From the NCBI RefSeq assembly GCF_014323725.1, contig NZ_JABVED010000004.1:248001-312000 (forward strand): a DNA stretch of 64,000 bases, written 5' to 3'. The notes under the pieces were generated by a model. That model was not told the DNA's origin, did not search any database, and saw nothing but the letters and a program-made list of their open reading frames with translations. The DNA is from Actinokineospora xionganensis. GTDB taxonomy: Bacteria > Actinomycetota > Actinomycetes > Mycobacteriales > Pseudonocardiaceae. Each line of letters starts with the position of its first letter. The stretch's first letter is position 1. This document shows positions 39,102 to 47,784 of this stretch, one piece after another. A program made the translations under genes and the position numbers.

Positions 39102-39707
39102 TCAGATCCAGTACGAGGCCCTGGCGATCCGCAGCGCGTCAATACGATTGCGGGCACCCAGCTTCGCCACCACTGACGAGAGGTAATTGCGGACCGTCCC
39201 CTCGGACAGATGCAAGCGCGACGCTATCTCGACCACGGCGTCGCCGCGGGCCACATATTCGAGCACGGACAGTTCCCTGAGTGTCAGTGGACAGTTTTCA
39301 TTGCCGAGCGCCGCGACGGTGAGTTCCGCGTCGAAAACCCGTTCGCCCTGGTACACCCGGTGGATCGCGTCGAAGAACCGGCGGGGCGGCGCGCTGCGCT
39401 GCACCATCCCGTCGACGCCGCCGGTGAAGGCCTGGCGCACGACCGACCGCGTGAACGCGGTCGCCAGCAGCAAGCTGCGGCAACCCGGCAGCGCGGCGAC
39501 TTTCTCGGCTACGGCCAGGACGCCGTCGTCGGCCCCCTCGAAGCTGACGATCACGACGTCCGGCCGATGTAACTCGGCGAGTTCCAGGGCGTCAAGACTG
39601 GTGTCGGACGCCCCTACGACGTGCATCTCGTCGCTTTGCTCCAGTAAGGCGGTAAGCGCGAAACGCGAAAGGTGCACGTCGTCGGACACCATAACATTAA
39701 TCCCCAT
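39102..39707 (-). CDS. Atypical NarL/LuxR-family response regulator (no phospho-acceptor Asp)
   Basis: A 201-residue orphan regulator. The receiver-like domain keeps the acidic pair (VSDDVHLSRFALTALL), but the place of the phosphorylated Asp reads VVIVSFEGADD, with Ser where Asp is expected. The C-terminal LuxR helix-turn-helix is intact (LTLRELSVLEYVARGDAVVEIA, then LSEGTVRNYLSSVVAKLGARNR). No histidine kinase is encoded nearby. Such pseudo-receivers in actinomycete clusters (JadR1-like, RedZ-like) respond to metabolites or to expression level, not to phosphorylation. ATG 39707 has GGGGAG six bases upstream. It likely controls the surrounding biosynthetic genes (inference). Confidence 0.85.
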   Translation of the reverse strand: MGINVMVSDDVHLSRFALTALLEQSDEMHVVGASDTSLDALELAELHRPDVVIVSFEGADDGVLAVAEKVAALPGCRSLLLATAFTRSVVRQAFTGGVDGMVQRSAPPRRFFDAIHRVYQGERVFDAELTVAALGNENCPLTLRELSVLEYVARGDAVVEIASRLHLSEGTVRNYLSSVVAKLGARNRIDALRIARASYWI

Positions 39708-40329
39708 GATTTCTCCCCTGTTACGATCCCACTATTGATCGGTAACCCACCCCTGGGACCGGATTCTACGCGTTCGATTCGACCGAGCTCAATCGCGCAC
39801 TCAGCCTAACGAACCCCCCGTCGACATTCCCCGTCATCGACGTGTCGGTTACATTCATGGCCGATTTCGGCCAATCTGGCACCTGGGTGGAAATAGTGGA
39901 CAGTAGCCCCTGATGAAACAGCGGTGGCGACAACACGGCGCCAACCGGCGATGAGCATGCGGTTTAAACCGACTCCGATGTTCGAATATTCCTCCCCCCT
40001 GCGGATAGGCAACCGAGAAAATGGACATTTCGGCGAAAACGGTCGGCCGAAGTCGCTACGCCGCCGACGAGATCCGAGCCGACGCGCGTGCCATCAATCC
40101 CCACCCCCACGGACTCCATCATGCCAAAAAGTGTGCACCGCGACCACAGCGACTTTGTGGCAGGTCACCGCGACATAATGCGTTGTACACGATCTGTTGA
40201 TTCGACGCACTCGCGCGCGAGGAACACAACCCTTCGATCGTCGGGTTTGACAATGAAGCGCGGGCCGGAACCAGGCCCGACGCCGCGCATCCCCGTTCGA
40301 ATTCCGCGAACCTGCGGACAAAAGGAAGG
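39708..40329. other. Gene-free stretch upstream of the regulator gene
   Basis: About 620 bases of comparatively AT-richer DNA without a plausible protein gene. It should contain the promoter for the regulator. A direct repeat CACCGCGAC occurs at about 40135 and 40167. No tRNA or other structured RNA is recognisable. Confidence 0.4.
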
Positions 40330-40403
40330 GGTCGCCGGCTGAGCCGGGGGGACGGCTCAACCAGCGACCTCATTCGTCGGGGCGACGCCATTGTCGCCCC
40401 GAC
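40330..40403 (-). terminator. Tandem hairpins behind the MFS gene
   Basis: Two adjacent dyads lie just after the MFS stop: perfect 11-base arms GTCGGGGCGAC and GTCGCCCCGAC (40376-40386, 40393-40403), and a near-perfect 16-base pair GGTCGCCGGCTGAGCC / GGCTCAACCAGCGACC (40330-40345, 40354-40369). No long T-run is present. They most likely form a double terminator. Confidence 0.6.
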
Positions 40404-40454
40404 ACGATTTTCGAATAGCCGCCCGACTCCACAATGGACGCGCCCGACCTGCTT

Positions 40455-41891
40455 TTATTCCGCGGCGACCGCCTTGGCGGCTTCCGGGCGGACGGCGGGG
40501 ATCACGAGCAGGGCGATGGCCGAGGCGGCCACCAGGAGGATGGCGCCGAGGGTCAGTCCCCACGCGTACCCGTCGGTCAGGGCCGCCGGGGTGGCGGTCG
40601 GACCGGTGCGGACCTGGGCGGCGGTGCCCAGGGCCGCCAGGCCGAGCGAGGCGCCGATCTGCCTGCTGCTGCTCAGCAGCCCGGACGCGGCGCCCGTCTC
40701 GGCCGGGTCGACGCCCACCGTGGCGGTGGAGACCGTCGGGCCAAGGCAGATGCCGAAGCCGATGGCGGTGATGATCGACGGGCCGAACGCGTCGGCGAAG
40801 AACGAGCCGTTCGAGTCGATCAGGCCGAACCAGAAGAACCCGACGGCGGTCACCAGGCCGCCGACGACGATCAGCGTGCGCGCCGGGACCGTCAGGCCGA
40901 GCTTGATGGCGACGACCGAGCCGATGACCACGCCGATGGCCAGCGGCAGGAACTCGACGCCGGTCAGCGCCGGGCTGGTGTCCAGAACCCGTTGCAGGTA
41001 AAGGGAGACGAAGTAGAACGACGAGGCCATCGTGGCCCCGAAGACCAGGTTGAAGATGTTGGCGCCCGCCACCGAACGGTTCGACAGCATGCCAAGGCGG
41101 ATCAGCGGGTCGCGGCTCGTGGTCTTCTCCACGTAGACGAACGCGACCAGCATGGCGACCGCGATCCCCAGCGTGGTCAGTGTGGTCGACGAGCCCCAGC
41201 CATGCTGTTCGGTGCGGACCACGCCGAACACGAGCAGGCTCATGCCCGCGGTGGCCAGCACGGCGCCCATGACGTCCGGGCGGCCGTTGCGGGCGGTCGG
41301 CGGGGTGCTGTGCACGCGCAAGGCCATGAACAGCGCGATGGCGGCCATGGGCACGCTGATGAACATGACCCAGCGCCAGCCCGCGTACTGCGTGAGCACA
41401 CCGCCGATCAGCACACCGAGCGCGCCGCCCGCGGCGTTCATCGCGCTCCAGATGCCGAAGGCCTTCACCCGCTCCTTGCCCGCGGGGAAGGTCGCGCTCA
41501 GCAGGGCCAGCGCGGCGGGCGCCAGCGCGGCGGCGCCGACGCCCTGAGCGGCGCGCGCGGCCACCAGGTGCCCGGGCTCCTGCGCGAAACCGCCCACCAG
41601 TGAGGCGATCGCGAACAGCGCGAGGCCGAACACCAGGATCTGCTTGCGCCCGAACAGATCGGCGAGCTTGCCGCCCAGCAGCAGGAGCCCACCGAAGGTG
41701 AGAGCGTAGGCGTGGATGACCCAGGTGAGGCCCACCGCGCTGAAGCCCAGGCCGGTGGCGATCTCCGGCAGGCCGACGTTCACGACCGACAGGTCGAGCG
41801 ACACCATGAACTGCACGACCGCCACCACGGCCAGGATGAGCCCCGGCTTGACGGCCTGCTGGACGTTCGATGCTTCCTTTGTTGATTCCAT
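40455..41891 (-). CDS. MFS multidrug exporter, DHA2 (EmrB/QacA) family
   Basis: A 478-residue permease with about 14 hydrophobic segments. It carries the family motif after the first helices (VNVGLPEIATGLGFS; motif A-like GGKLADLFGRKQ) and the antiporter motif C region (AMNAAGGALGVLIGGVLT). Probable role: proton-driven export of the cluster product or of a toxic precursor. Start chosen as ATG 41891; a TTG nine bases upstream is possible. It is divergent from a TetR regulator, the standard arrangement of a ligand-inducible efflux pair. The gene lies between the amide/amine cluster and the metallophore operon and could serve either. Confidence 0.93.
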   Translation of the reverse strand: MESTKEASNVQQAVKPGLILAVVAVVQFMVSLDLSVVNVGLPEIATGLGFSAVGLTWVIHAYALTFGGLLLLGGKLADLFGRKQILVFGLALFAIASLVGGFAQEPGHLVAARAAQGVGAAALAPAALALLSATFPAGKERVKAFGIWSAMNAAGGALGVLIGGVLTQYAGWRWVMFISVPMAAIALFMALRVHSTPPTARNGRPDVMGAVLATAGMSLLVFGVVRTEQHGWGSSTTLTTLGIAVAMLVAFVYVEKTTSRDPLIRLGMLSNRSVAGANIFNLVFGATMASSFYFVSLYLQRVLDTSPALTGVEFLPLAIGVVIGSVVAIKLGLTVPARTLIVVGGLVTAVGFFWFGLIDSNGSFFADAFGPSIITAIGFGICLGPTVSTATVGVDPAETGAASGLLSSSRQIGASLGLAALGTAAQVRTGPTATPAALTDGYAWGLTLGAILLVAASAIALLVIPAVRPEAAKAVAAE

Positions 41892-42036
41892 GTTGGTCAA
41901 CGCAACCCAGTCCTCTGCGCAGTGCTCCGGTCAACGGACTTTGCGAGCATGTTCCGAAAGTATCACCACCCGCGCCGGGCTGTCGAGCGGTACGGGGGGT
42001 TTTGCGGGCCGCACGGCGGAAATAGATGATGGGACG
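41892..42036. promoter_or_regulatory. Divergent MFS / TetR control region
   Basis: A 145-base spacer carries both promoters, and the operator of the TetR protein should lie here. I could not identify a clean palindrome by eye; sequence around 41959-41994 is GC-rich with partial dyads. Confidence 0.4.
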
Positions 42037-42738
42037 GTGCCAAGCCCCAACGCGAAGACCGGCCGCACCGGCAGACCGCCGGTCACCTCCCGTGCGGAGA
42101 TCCTGACCGCGGCCCGCAAGCTGATCGACCGCCACGGCTGGGAGAAGGTGACCATCCGCGCACTGGCAGGCGAGCTCGGCATCGGCGGGACGACGCTGTA
42201 CCGCCACGTCAGGGACAAGGAGGACCTGCTCCTGCTGTTGATGTCCGAGTACGCGGCCCAACTCCCGCAGCCGACGCTGCCCAGCGAACCCCGGGAACGC
42301 ATCATCGCCGCGGCCATCACGATCCGCGACGCCCTGACAGCCTGGCCGTGGGCCGCGGACGTGCTGACCACGGACGGATTCATCGGCAGGCTGGGCGATT
42401 CCGCGCTGTGGCTGGTCGAGGCCATCGTGGCGGGCGCCATCGACCACGGGTGCTCGCCGGAGCGGGCGGTCCACCTCTTCCGCGACCTCTGGTATTACAC
42501 CGTCGGCGAGGTCCTGGTCCGCGCCCACTCCTCACGCAAACACGAAAAGGTCGAACGGCCCGCGTTCACCGACCCGGGCCTGGTCGACCTCGACCCGTCC
42601 CGCACACCGCACCTGGCCGCCATCGGCGGCCGGTGGGCCGTCCTCGCGGCGCAGGACACCTACGTCCAGGGCGTTCGCGCCTTCGTCGACGGACTACTCG
42701 CTCAGGCCACCGCCGAGGCCCGTGACACCACAGGCTGA
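42037..42738 (+). CDS. TetR-family repressor of the divergent MFS gene
   Basis: A 233-residue TetR/AcrR regulator. The N-terminal HTH (VTSRAEILTAARKLIDRHGWEKVTIRALAGELGIGGTTLYRHVRDKEDL, residues about 15-60; quoted in parts: AEILTAARKL, TIRALAGELGIGGTTLYRHV) is canonical, followed by a helical ligand-binding domain resembling the tetracycline-repressor C-terminal class. The GTG at 42037 is the only start fitting the alignment. The divergent MFS pump is its likely target, induced by a pathway product. It shares a strong bidirectional terminator with the asparagine synthetase gene. Confidence 0.9.
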   Translation: MPSPNAKTGRTGRPPVTSRAEILTAARKLIDRHGWEKVTIRALAGELGIGGTTLYRHVRDKEDLLLLLMSEYAAQLPQPTLPSEPRERIIAAAITIRDALTAWPWAADVLTTDGFIGRLGDSALWLVEAIVAGAIDHGCSPERAVHLFRDLWYYTVGEVLVRAHSSRKHEKVERPAFTDPGLVDLDPSRTPHLAAIGGRWAVLAAQDTYVQGVRAFVDGLLAQATAEARDTTG

Positions 42739-42741
42739 ACG

Positions 42742-42790
42742 GCGCGGACGGTGATCCGGCCCCGGTTCCGGGCCTGATCACCGTCCGCGC
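42742..42790. terminator. Bidirectional terminator TetR / asparagine synthetase
   Basis: Perfect 15-base arms GCGCGGACGGTGATC (42742-42756) and GATCACCGTCCGCGC (42776-42790) with a loop that can fold a second small stem. It is followed by GTCGTTTTCC on the plus strand. It lies between convergent stops. Confidence 0.8.
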
Positions 42791-42802
42791 GTCGTTTTCC
42801 GG

Positions 42803-44647
42803 TCAGTCCAGGTCGAGTTCGGGTGAGTGCAGGTCCAGCCAGGCGGCGACGTCGAGCACCCGCTCCAGCCCACCGCGCACCGCGAGCGACATCCCGGCCG
42901 GGTCCGCCTCAGCGGTCTGCTTGGCCCAACCGCTGTCGATGATCGCGAACAGCGGTGCGCCGGGCTCGGCGAGCAGTTCCCTCACCTGCTCCTGCAGTCG
43001 TGCCGCGTAGCCGGGGTTCTGCGGCGACGGGTACGGGCTTTTGACGCGGTCCACCACCGAGCGCGGCAACACGGGCGCCGCGGCGTGCCGCAGCAGGCTC
43101 TTCTCCCTGCCGTCGAAGGTCTTCATCGCCCACGGCGTGTTGTAGACGTACTCGACGAGTTCGTGGTTGCAGAACGGAACGCGCACCTCAAGCCCGACCG
43201 CCATCGACAACCGGTCCTTGCGGTCGAGCAGCGACCGGACGAACCGGGTCAGGTGCAAGTGGCAGGTGATCCGCATAAGCCGGTCGAACTCGGACTCGCC
43301 GTCGAGCGGTTCCACCTCGGCGACCGCGGCGGAGTACTGGTCGGCGGTGTAGGTCGCCACGTCCAACCGCTCGCGCAGCCCCGGCTCGACGTGGTCGGTG
43401 CGGCCGGCGAGGCTCAGCGGCGGGATCACCGTCATCCACGGGAAAGTGCCGGAACGCAGCACCTGCTCGTGGAAGAACCACGGGTAGCCGCCGAACACCT
43501 CATCGGCGGACTCACCCGAAAGCGCCACCGTCGAGTGCTCGCGGATCGCCTTGAACAGCAGGTACAGCGAGTTGTCGAGGTCACCGAACCCGTTGGGGAT
43601 GTCGCGGGCGGCGACCGCCGCACGCCGCACCGCGGGGTCGGAGAGGTCGGCCGGGTCGAGCATCACGTTGTGGTGCTCGGAGTTCACGTGGCGCGCCACG
43701 TCGCGGACGAACGGCGAGTCGGGCGTGTCGCGCATCTCGTCGGGGACGAAGTTCTCCTCCTGGCCGAGGAAGTCGACCGAGAACGACCGCACCCGCTCGC
43801 CTTTGACGGCCAGCCGGTCGGCGGCGAGAGCGGTGATCGCGCTGGAGTCCAACCCGCCCGAGAGCAGCACGCAGCGGGGCACATCGGAGATCATCTGCCG
43901 TTCGACGACGCCGGTGAGCAGGTCGCGCACGCGGGCGACGGTGTCCTCGCGGCTGTCGGTGTGCTCCTGCGCGCGCAGCCGCCAGTAGGTGCGCTCCTTC
44001 ACCCCGCCGCGGTCCACGGTGATCAGGGTGCCGGGGAGTATCTCCCGCATCCCCTTGTACAGGGCCCAGCCCGGCGCCTTGGTCTGGGCGAACAGCTCCC
44101 GAAGGCCTGCTGTGTCGACAACCTTGCGCACCCCTGGGTTGGCCAGGATCGCCTTCGGCTCGGAGCCGAACAGCACGCCGTCGGGGGTCGGGTAGTAGAA
44201 CAGCGGCTTGACGCCCATGCGGTCGCGGACCAGGACCAGCTTCTGGTCGCGCCCGTCCCAGATCGCGAAGGCGTACATGCCGTCGAGGTGGTCGACGACG
44301 CTCTCGCCCCACTCAAGGTAGGCGCGCAGGACGACCTCGGTGTCGCTGTCGGTCCGGAACGTGTGCCCCTTGCCCTTCAGGCGGTCGCGCAGCTCCTGGA
44401 AGTTGTAGGACTCACCGGAGTAGACCATGGCGACCTCGCCCACCGGGGTGGTGACGGTCATCGGCTGCGCGCCACCCGGCAGGTCGATGACGGCGAGCCT
44501 GCGGTGGCCGAGTCCGACGTGCGTGCGCAGGTAGGTGCCACGCGCGTCCGGGCCGCGGCACGCCATCGTCTCGGTCATCGCATCGAGCGCGTCACCCCGG
44601 CGCGTCAGGTCGGCGTCGAACGCCACCCAGCCCGCGATCCCGCACAT
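42803..44647 (-). CDS. asnB: Glutamine-dependent asparagine synthetase-like amidotransferase
   Basis: A 614-residue AsnB-family protein. The start MCGIAGW gives the catalytic Cys2 of the N-terminal glutaminase (ATG 44647); GMYAFAIWD and the later CRGPDARGTY are typical of class II amidotransferases. The synthetase half has the PP-loop RCVLLSGGLDSSAIT and YPWFFHEQ-type region (SGESADEVFGGYPWF). It can amidate an activated carboxylate with glutamine-derived ammonia. In clusters such homologues may amidate a natural-product carboxyl group instead of making asparagine; here it is a single-gene unit between the MFS/TetR pair and the metallophore operon, so a plain metabolic role cannot be excluded. 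Confidence 0.92.
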   Translation of the reverse strand: MCGIAGWVAFDADLTRRGDALDAMTETMACRGPDARGTYLRTHVGLGHRRLAVIDLPGGAQPMTVTTPVGEVAMVYSGESYNFQELRDRLKGKGHTFRTDSDTEVVLRAYLEWGESVVDHLDGMYAFAIWDGRDQKLVLVRDRMGVKPLFYYPTPDGVLFGSEPKAILANPGVRKVVDTAGLRELFAQTKAPGWALYKGMREILPGTLITVDRGGVKERTYWRLRAQEHTDSREDTVARVRDLLTGVVERQMISDVPRCVLLSGGLDSSAITALAADRLAVKGERVRSFSVDFLGQEENFVPDEMRDTPDSPFVRDVARHVNSEHHNVMLDPADLSDPAVRRAAVAARDIPNGFGDLDNSLYLLFKAIREHSTVALSGESADEVFGGYPWFFHEQVLRSGTFPWMTVIPPLSLAGRTDHVEPGLRERLDVATYTADQYSAAVAEVEPLDGESEFDRLMRITCHLHLTRFVRSLLDRKDRLSMAVGLEVRVPFCNHELVEYVYNTPWAMKTFDGREKSLLRHAAAPVLPRSVVDRVKSPYPSPQNPGYAARLQEQVRELLAEPGAPLFAIIDSGWAKQTAEADPAGMSLAVRGGLERVLDVAAWLDLHSPELDLD

Positions 44648-44921
44648 ACGCACAACCCCATTCCCCGTAAATGGATTTCGCCCGACAACAAATCGCACAT
44701 TTATTGCCATCGTCATGTTATCCAGCGCCAACTCGGCGGGACAATATTCGTTCCACCCAGGTCCGCGTGGGTTTCTCACATCCACCCGACCCAACCGGGT
44801 CTACCTGGATACACCCGCGCGTGGCGCCCTCGATTCGACTATTTCGAACTGCGTCGCGAAGCGCACATCGTTTACCGGCGAAGAAACACGAGCACACTTA
44901 TCCGCACGGGTGAAATTCCGG

Positions 44922-46352
44922 TCACGACAGCGGGCGCAGGCGTAGTTCCTGATCCGCGGCGAGGTCGAGCAAGTCGGCGTCGTGGCTGATCAGCACGACG
45001 ACCGCACCGCCGGTCGCGACATCGCGCATCGTCCGCGTCATCGACCGCAGGTGGCGGCGGTCGACACCCGAACTGGGCTCGTCGAAGATGACGACCCGGC
45101 GCCCGCTCAGCCGGGCCGTGGCGACGACAAGGCGCTGCTGTTGGCCGCCCGACAGCGACAGCGGGTGCCGGTCCCCGCAGTGGTCGAGGTCGAGGTCGGC
45201 GAGCACCCTCGCGGCGTGGTCGGCCTGCTCGGGGGTCATGCCGAGGCGCAGTTCGGCGTCGACGCTGTCGGTGAACAACTGCCGCTGCACGTCCTGCATG
45301 ACGATCGCGGTCTCCCGCTGGCGTTGCGCGCGCGAGCGGGCCCGGCCGTCGAGCAGCACGTTGCCGCGGTGGCGCTGCAGGCCCGCGAGAACCCGGGCCA
45401 GGGTGCTCTTGCCCGCGCCGTTGGGACCGGTGACCGCGGTGATCCGGCCCGCGGGCAGGTGCGCCTCCTCGATGTCGAGGACGCGGCGGCCGCGGAAGCC
45501 GCACTGGACGCCGCGCAGCGCCACACCCGAGTCCGCCCCCGCGACCGCGTCGGTCGGTCCGGCGTCGGCGGTCTCGATGCTGGGACCGCGCGCCGCCGCC
45601 GTGGCGACCGCGGCCCGCACCGGGGCCCGCAGGCCGCGCAGTCCCTCCGCGCGCATCGTCTCGTCGGTCAGCTTCGCGATCTCCGGCCGGGTCCACTGCC
45701 TGGTGACCCGGCCGCCGTGCAGGATGACGATCCGGTCGGCGAGATCACGCAGGTAGTGCAGGCGGTGTTCCGCGATGACCAGGGTCATCCCCAGGTCCCG
45801 CAGGTGGCTCAGGACCCTGGTGAAGTCGTCCACGGCCCGCGCGGACAGGTTGGACGTCGGCTCGTCGAAGAGCAGGATGGGCGGACCGTGCGTGATCGCC
45901 GCCGCGCACGCCACCCGCTGCTGCTGGCCGCCCGACAGCTCCCGCAGCCTGCCGGTGAGCTCGTCGAGCCCGAACTCGGCGGTCACCTCGGCCACCCGAC
46001 GGCGGATCCGCTCGGACGGGGCGCCGAAGTTCTCCAGCGCGAACGCGAGTTCGGTGTCGATGGCGTCGGTGAAGAACTGGCGGCGCGGGTGCTGCAGCAC
46101 GGTCCCGGTCACCTGTCCGACCAGGGCGAGGTCGGTGATCGGCGCACCGTCGACACGGACCTCGCCTTCCAGCTTTCCCTCGTGGAACAAGGGAATCAGG
46201 CCGTTCATCAGGCGCAGCGCGGAGCTCTTGCCCGATCCGCTCGGCCCGCACAGGACCACGGTCTCGCCCCGCTCGACGCGCAGGTCGAGCCCGTCGAGCA
46301 CGGCCACGTCACCGCCCTGGTAGGTCCACCGGACGCCCGTCAACTCGATCAC
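44922..46352 (-). CDS. ECF transporter ATPase with two ABC domains (EcfA-EcfA')
   Basis: A 476-residue tandem ABC ATPase that powers an energy-coupling-factor importer. Domain 1 has Walker A GPSGSGKSSAL and signature LSGGQQQRVA followed by ILLFDEPTSNLS; domain 2 has GPNGAGKSTLA, LSLSGGQQQRLV and VIFDEPSSGVD. Fusion of both ATPases in one chain is common in actinobacterial ECF systems. The start is GTG 46352, overlapping the stop of the T-component (GTGA). It is the last gene of the metallophore operon; the 274 bases after it, up to the AsnB gene, contain nothing recognised. Confidence 0.92.
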   Translation of the reverse strand: MIELTGVRWTYQGGDVAVLDGLDLRVERGETVVLCGPSGSGKSSALRLMNGLIPLFHEGKLEGEVRVDGAPITDLALVGQVTGTVLQHPRRQFFTDAIDTELAFALENFGAPSERIRRRVAEVTAEFGLDELTGRLRELSGGQQQRVACAAAITHGPPILLFDEPTSNLSARAVDDFTRVLSHLRDLGMTLVIAEHRLHYLRDLADRIVILHGGRVTRQWTRPEIAKLTDETMRAEGLRGLRAPVRAAVATAAARGPSIETADAGPTDAVAGADSGVALRGVQCGFRGRRVLDIEEAHLPAGRITAVTGPNGAGKSTLARVLAGLQRHRGNVLLDGRARSRAQRQRETAIVMQDVQRQLFTDSVDAELRLGMTPEQADHAARVLADLDLDHCGDRHPLSLSGGQQQRLVVATARLSGRRVVIFDEPSSGVDRRHLRSMTRTMRDVATGGAVVVLISHDADLLDLAADQELRLRPLS

Positions 46353-47119
46353 AGCGCGCCCCTCCACACCACGGTCGTGGCGATGAGCACGGCTACCACG
46401 GCCACGACGGCCAGGTCGGCGCGGCCGAATCGCGGTGGGTGCATGGCCGTCGGACGCTTGCGCGCACCCAGGCCGCGCAACAGCGCCGAGGCGGACAGGT
46501 CCTCGGCCGACCGCAGGCTCGACGCCATCAGCGGCACGGTGAAGTACTCGATCGCCAGGAGGGGGTGGCGTAGCATCCCGCCGACGCCACCGAGTCCGCG
46601 CAGCCGCATGGCGTCCCACACCGCCGCCGTCTCGGCGATGATGGTCGGCATGAACCGCAGGAGCACCGCGCCGGACACGGTGAACGCCGACGGCACCCGC
46701 GCCGCCCGCAGCGCGGCGGTGAGCCTGGTCGGCGAGACGGTGCGGGCCAGGTGCGCGGCGATACCGCCGATGGCGATCAGGCGCAGCACGAACCCGGCCG
46801 TGATCGCCACGATGCCCAGGACCGGCCAGGGAGCCGCCAACGGAAGCAGGTAGTTCGCCGCGGCGGCGGCGAGGGCGGCCACCGGGATCACGACCGCCCG
46901 CCGCCAGGCCCGCTCGGTCACCGCGAGCAGCACCCCGACAACCAGCGCCGCGGGCACGAACCACAGCCCGCCGGGCGCCATGATGGTGATGCTCGCGGCC
47001 AGCAGCAGCGCGACCGCGGTGCGCGGGTCCATCGTCCAGCGCCCGGGTGTCCCGGCCGCCGCGGGCAACCCGACGTGGTGCGGCACGGCCCGCTCCGTGT
47101 GCGACCGGGCCACCGTCAC
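46349..47119 (-). CDS. ECF transporter T-component (EcfT/CbiQ family)
   Basis: A 256-residue membrane protein with about five hydrophobic helices, of the CbiQ/EcfT family that couples the S-component to the ATPase. The cytosolic coupling helices correspond to DAMRLRGLGG and SASALLRGLGAR, the two short Ala-Arg-Gly-type motifs that contact the ATPases. GTG 47119 overlaps the stop of the S-component (GTGA), and its own stop overlaps the ATPase start, so all three ECF genes are translationally coupled. Confidence 0.9.
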   Translation of the reverse strand: MTVARSHTERAVPHHVGLPAAAGTPGRWTMDPRTAVALLLAASITIMAPGGLWFVPAALVVGVLLAVTERAWRRAVVIPVAALAAAAANYLLPLAAPWPVLGIVAITAGFVLRLIAIGGIAAHLARTVSPTRLTAALRAARVPSAFTVSGAVLLRFMPTIIAETAAVWDAMRLRGLGGVGGMLRHPLLAIEYFTVPLMASSLRSAEDLSASALLRGLGARKRPTAMHPPRFGRADLAVVAVVAVLIATTVVWRGAL

Positions 47120-47733
47120 GCGATGCCCGCCTTGCGGAAGTGCTTGTCCAGCAGGCGCAGCCCCAACACGCCGCCGATCAGGCCGAAGAGGAACGTCGAC
47201 AGGTCGAAGGCGGCCAGCACGCCCGGCGACAGGAACGCGTCCAGCGCGTCGCGGTACTCCTGGCCCATCGACTGCATGTACTCGCCGGACAAGTAGTCCT
47301 CACGCGCGTAGAACATCGGCAGGAACAGCCCGGCGAACCACATGCTGAACACCGCGTAGGCCACCACGCTGAGTTTGCGCGACCGGTACCGGCCAAGCCA
47401 CAGCAGCGCTTCGGCGACGAGCGCCAGCAGCACGCCGAGGACCAGGGCGATCGCCGGGCTGCCGATCAGGAGCATGAACGCGTTGACGATCACCGCGAAC
47501 ACGGTCACCATGCCCGCGTGCTTCACCCGGGTGAGGAACAGCATGAACGGCACGCCGCCCGCGATGATGCTGACCACGATCGACACCAGTGTCGCAAGTG
47601 GACCGATGAACTCGAGCGCGTTGAGCACCCCCACCGTCGCGAGGTAGAGCGCTGCGAAGATACCGATGTTGATCAGGTCCCGGGGGCTCATCTTGACATC
47701 GAGGCGTGGCTGGGCGGTGGAATCGATGGTCAC
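47116..47733 (-). CDS. ECF transporter S-component (Trep_Strep/MptD-like)
   Basis: A 205-residue membrane protein with six predicted helices (for example LINIGIFAALYLATVG, LVSIVVSIIAGGVPFMLFL, ALVLGVLLALVAEALLWL). It resembles the Trep_Strep family of putative ECF substrate-binding components whose ligand is unknown. Placement in a metallophore operon, directly before its T and A partners, suggests that it recognises the metal-metallophore complex or a building block such as a metal ion or vitamin. GTG start at 47733. Confidence 0.8.
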   Translation of the reverse strand: MTIDSTAQPRLDVKMSPRDLINIGIFAALYLATVGVLNALEFIGPLATLVSIVVSIIAGGVPFMLFLTRVKHAGMVTVFAVIVNAFMLLIGSPAIALVLGVLLALVAEALLWLGRYRSRKLSVVAYAVFSMWFAGLFLPMFYAREDYLSGEYMQSMGQEYRDALDAFLSPGVLAAFDLSTFLFGLIGGVLGLRLLDKHFRKAGIA

Positions 47734-47784
47734 GGTGTCTCTGCTCTCGTCTTGGTATGGGAGCTCGGAGTGGAAGGAGTCAGG

